Assembly: GCA_029287515.1 (NCBI GenBank)
Contig: JARFQZ010000220.1
Span: 1 to 7,766 of the forward strand
Source of the DNA: Lysobacterales bacterium
Lineage (GTDB): Bacteria; Pseudomonadota; Gammaproteobacteria; Xanthomonadales; SZUA-36
Reading direction: 5' to 3'
DNA: 7,766 nucleotides
Part shown: one piece after another, positions 5,779 to 7,766 of the stretch
Numbering within the stretch: the stretch's first letter is position 1
Layout: each line of letters opens with the position of its first letter
Notes under the pieces: model-generated
Databases searched by the model: none
What the model saw: the letters and a program-made list of their open reading frames with translations, nothing else
What the model was told of the DNA's origin: nothing
Made by a program: the position numbers and the translations under genes

Positions 5779-7766
5779 TCACGATCCGGTTGCGTGCCCA
5801 ATGACCAGGGCGTCGACTGCGATACATCCGTCCGGATGGACGATCACGGGGTTGACGTCGATCTCGTTCACCGTGTTTCCAAGCACGGCAGCCATCATGG
5901 AAAAACGTTCCGCCGCAGCGCAAAAAGCGCTGATATCCACGGCCGGCCGATCGCGTAATCCGTCCAGCAGGGAGCGCAATTGCAGGCCATCGAGCAAGCG
6001 CATCGCTTCACTCCGGTCGAAAGGCGGAAGGGCATACGCCACATCGCGAATGGTCTCCACGTTGACGCCGCCAAAGCCCAGCATCACCAGCGGACCGAAC
6101 TGTTCATCGCGGACCAGGCCAAGCACCATTTCAACTCCGCTGACCTGCAGCATGGGGCAGAGCATGACCTGCGGCCCGAGGCGCACTGTCAGGTCATCGT
6201 AAGCATTCAGCAACTGCTCCCCCGTTTCAATGTTCAGAACCACCCCGCCACAGTCCGTCTTGTGCAGGATGCCCGGCTCAGCGGTTTTCAGGACCAACGG
6301 ATAGCCAAACCGCTCAGCAGCATCGAGCAGGGCTTCCTCAGAATCTACCAGCTCAGCAGGATTGACCGGAAAACCAAAGTCGTTCAGCAGTCGGGTGGAT
6401 TCATATTCTTCGAGTGTGTCCCCGGTGGCCAGCCTCGACCGCCAGCGTGAAGCGACATCCGCGTCCGGGGCGGGGCGTGCAGTGATGTGCCTCGATCGAA
6501 AATCCCGGTAATCAAACAGGCAGCGGGCGCCTGCAAGGAAGGGCCTCAAACCGTCCAGTACCGGGAAGCCCTCCCGGGTTATTGCCACCGCCCTGGCATC
6601 CGTCCCTGTACCCTGGCGGTTGGAAACCAGGAACACCGGTTTACCCGAGACTCCGTGGCCGATCCGCATGTAGTCAAAGTATTCGTCATACAGGCTGCTC
6701 AGCGGTCCGCGGTCATGGATCACGGCGCCGATGGCGGCGTTGTCGTCGCTCATCATGGCAGCCAGGCAGTCTTCCATGATCTTGTCCGCGCCCGGGCCGC
6801 CGGCGCCCCAGGCATCCAGCGGATTGACCGGCGGCAGCCCGGGGTCGAGCAGATCCACCAGTTTGGCCTCTGTTCGGGGCTCGATGCGCGCAAGCGGCAC
6901 TCCCATTTCGTCGGCCAGGTCAATCATCAATTGCCGCTCACCGCCCGAATCGTGGATGCTGACCAGCGAACCGTCTGCGACGGGATGCGGTTGTGCGAAC
7001 ATGATCAGCGCGGTCGCCAGCTCATCCATATCATTCACGCGCTGCACACCGTAACGGTCGAACAACGCCTGGTAAGTATCGTCGCGGCCGGCGATGGCGC
7101 CCGAGTGGGATACCGCCAGCCGGGCTGCAAGTTCGGTCCGGCCCACTTTCAACACAACAATGGGAATGTCCTTGTCATTGGCCTTTTCGAACGCCGCGAT
7201 CATTCCCTCCGGGCTGCGCGCCGTCTCCATGAAGAGACCAATGGCGCGGGTGCCTTCCTGTTCAAGCGCCCAGTCCATGTACTGGTCCATGCGAACGCTG
7301 AGTTCCTGACCGGTGGACACCGCCAGGTTGAAATCAATGCGCTCCTCGCAGTCCATGATGCCCGCCATGCCGGAACCGGAATGGCTGATCAGCGTGACGT
7401 TACCGCCGCGGACATGGTTATCACGCGTGTCGAAGCCACACACCCAGACACCGTCCTGGCAGTTGTAGAACCCCATCCCGTTCGCGCCGCAAACGAGCAG
7501 CCCCGAGGCCTTGATTTTGGCCTCGACCCGGTCACGCAACAGCGGCTCGCTATCTTCCGCCAGCACCAGCGTTGACATCATCGTAGCCGCAGTGGCGCCA
7601 TGAGCGATAACCGCATCCAGAGCCCCCTCGATGCGAGCATCCCCCAGCGTAAGCACCACGTGCTCCACCGTCTCCGGCAAAGACTCAAGATCCGGATAAC
7701 AAGGCACGCCCAGCACCGATTCATAGCCGGGATTAACCGCGTACAGCCGCCCTGAGTACTTTCCGG
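5779..7766 (-). CDS. ADP(NDP)-forming acyl-CoA synthetase, 5' end outside window
   Basis: The frame runs from the right edge to TGA 5779-5781, giving about 661 residues of a family usually near 700, so roughly 35-45 N-terminal residues are missing. Although GTG 7714-7716 could be called a start, the frame stays open beyond it and reads GRLYAVNPGYESVLGVPCYPDL, the end of the first Rossmann unit of a CoA-binding domain; the gene therefore continues off the window. Domain order is CoA-binding, ligase/CoA, then ATP-grasp. Seen are SHSGSGMAG near 7430, the phosphohistidine loop AVSHSGAIAG with its His at 7105-7107, NPLDAWGAGGP, and the ATP-grasp signature YPLVLKTAEPGILHKTDCGG. The enzyme makes an acyl-CoA from acid, CoA and ATP through a phosphoenzyme, reversibly, in the cytoplasm. 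The substrate is unknown. Relatives include acetyl-CoA synthetases, and as I recall the feruloyl-CoA (FerA) and DMSP (DddX) enzymes. Confidence 0.92.
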   Translation of the reverse strand, partial: GKYSGRLYAVNPGYESVLGVPCYPDLESLPETVEHVVLTLGDARIEGALDAVIAHGATAATMMSTLVLAEDSEPLLRDRVEAKIKASGLLVCGANGMGFYNCQDGVWVCGFDTRDNHVRGGNVTLISHSGSGMAGIMDCEERIDFNLAVSTGQELSVRMDQYMDWALEQEGTRAIGLFMETARSPEGMIAAFEKANDKDIPIVVLKVGRTELAARLAVSHSGAIAGRDDTYQALFDRYGVQRVNDMDELATALIMFAQPHPVADGSLVSIHDSGGERQLMIDLADEMGVPLARIEPRTEAKLVDLLDPGLPPVNPLDAWGAGGPGADKIMEDCLAAMMSDDNAAIGAVIHDRGPLSSLYDEYFDYMRIGHGVSGKPVFLVSNRQGTGTDARAVAITREGFPVLDGLRPFLAGARCLFDYRDFRSRHITARPAPDADVASRWRSRLATGDTLEEYESTRLLNDFGFPVNPAELVDSEEALLDAAERFGYPLVLKTAEPGILHKTDCGGVVLNIETGEQLLNAYDDLTVRLGPQVMLCPMLQVSGVEMVLGLVRDEQFGPLVMLGFGGVNVETIRDVAYALPPFDRSEAMRLLDGLQLRSLLDGLRDRPAVDISAFCAAAERFSMMAAVLGNTVNEIDVNPVIVHPDGCIAVDALVIGHATGS

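Noticed and set aside
4894..5958. Long plus-strand open frame (354 codons) opposite the hydratase and the end of the synthetase gene
   Set aside because: It is the mirror of two well-recognised minus-strand genes, has low-complexity composition (Gly/Phe/Val/His/Asp) typical of antisense readings, and has no family pattern.
6487..7575. Long plus-strand open frame (362 codons) opposite the acyl-CoA synthetase
   Set aside because: It lies fully inside the synthetase gene, whose motifs are unmistakable. It is rich in His/Gln/Arg as expected for the complement of GC-rich coding DNA, with no domain seen.
7714..7716. GTG as the start of the acyl-CoA synthetase
   Set aside because: The frame stays open to the window edge and the residues before the GTG fit the CoA-binding domain, so the gene starts beyond 7766.

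Overview
The window reads as an ordinary, gene-dense bacterial chromosome segment. GC is moderately high, coding is tightly packed, and family resemblances and Shine-Dalgarno sites are proteobacterial. A gammaproteobacterium, possibly marine, is my best guess, but this is inference from style and gene content; no rRNA or marker gene is present. I see no tRNA, rRNA, CRISPR array, insertion sequence or phage gene.

Two convergent transcription units face each other. The left unit (plus strand, 1-3227) holds three closely spaced genes. The first is the 3' end of an unassigned protein that may be a secreted or propeller-type protein. The second is a small MscS-type mechanosensitive channel (329-1228). 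The third is a 664-residue channel of the CASTOR/POLLUX type, with a short membrane pore module and two cytoplasmic RCK-like nucleotide-binding regions (1233-3227). Spacings of 10 and 4 bases suggest one operon that couples a membrane-tension valve to a ligand-gated ion channel, an ion and turgor homeostasis module.

The right unit (minus strand, read from beyond 7766 down to 3522) holds three metabolic genes. The first is an ADP(NDP)-forming acyl-CoA synthetase whose N-terminus lies outside the window. The second is an enoyl-CoA hydratase/isomerase with both catalytic glutamates. The third is a glutamine-synthetase-like gamma-glutamyl-amine ligase of the PuuA type. The hydratase and ligase genes overlap by 14 bases, and the synthetase lies 45 bases upstream, so co-expression is very likely. 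Together they suggest a catabolic pathway in which a carboxylate is activated to a CoA thioester and hydrated, while an amine (or amine-bearing precursor) is gamma-glutamylated. The substrate cannot be read from the sequence.

Between the two units (3228-3521) there is no intact gene. I do see a short decayed open frame that matches the C-terminal end of the bacterial tyrosine-phosphatase (Y_phosphatase3-like) family and ends in its own stop. A second small frame just upstream looks like a basic and hydrophobic N-terminus. The two may be the ends of one phosphatase gene that has lost its middle. No clear terminator hairpin was found there.

The most interesting items are the three-gene CoA/glutamylation operon of unknown substrate, the MscS plus CASTOR/POLLUX channel pair, and the phosphatase remnant. 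I did not find a convincing wholly new system.
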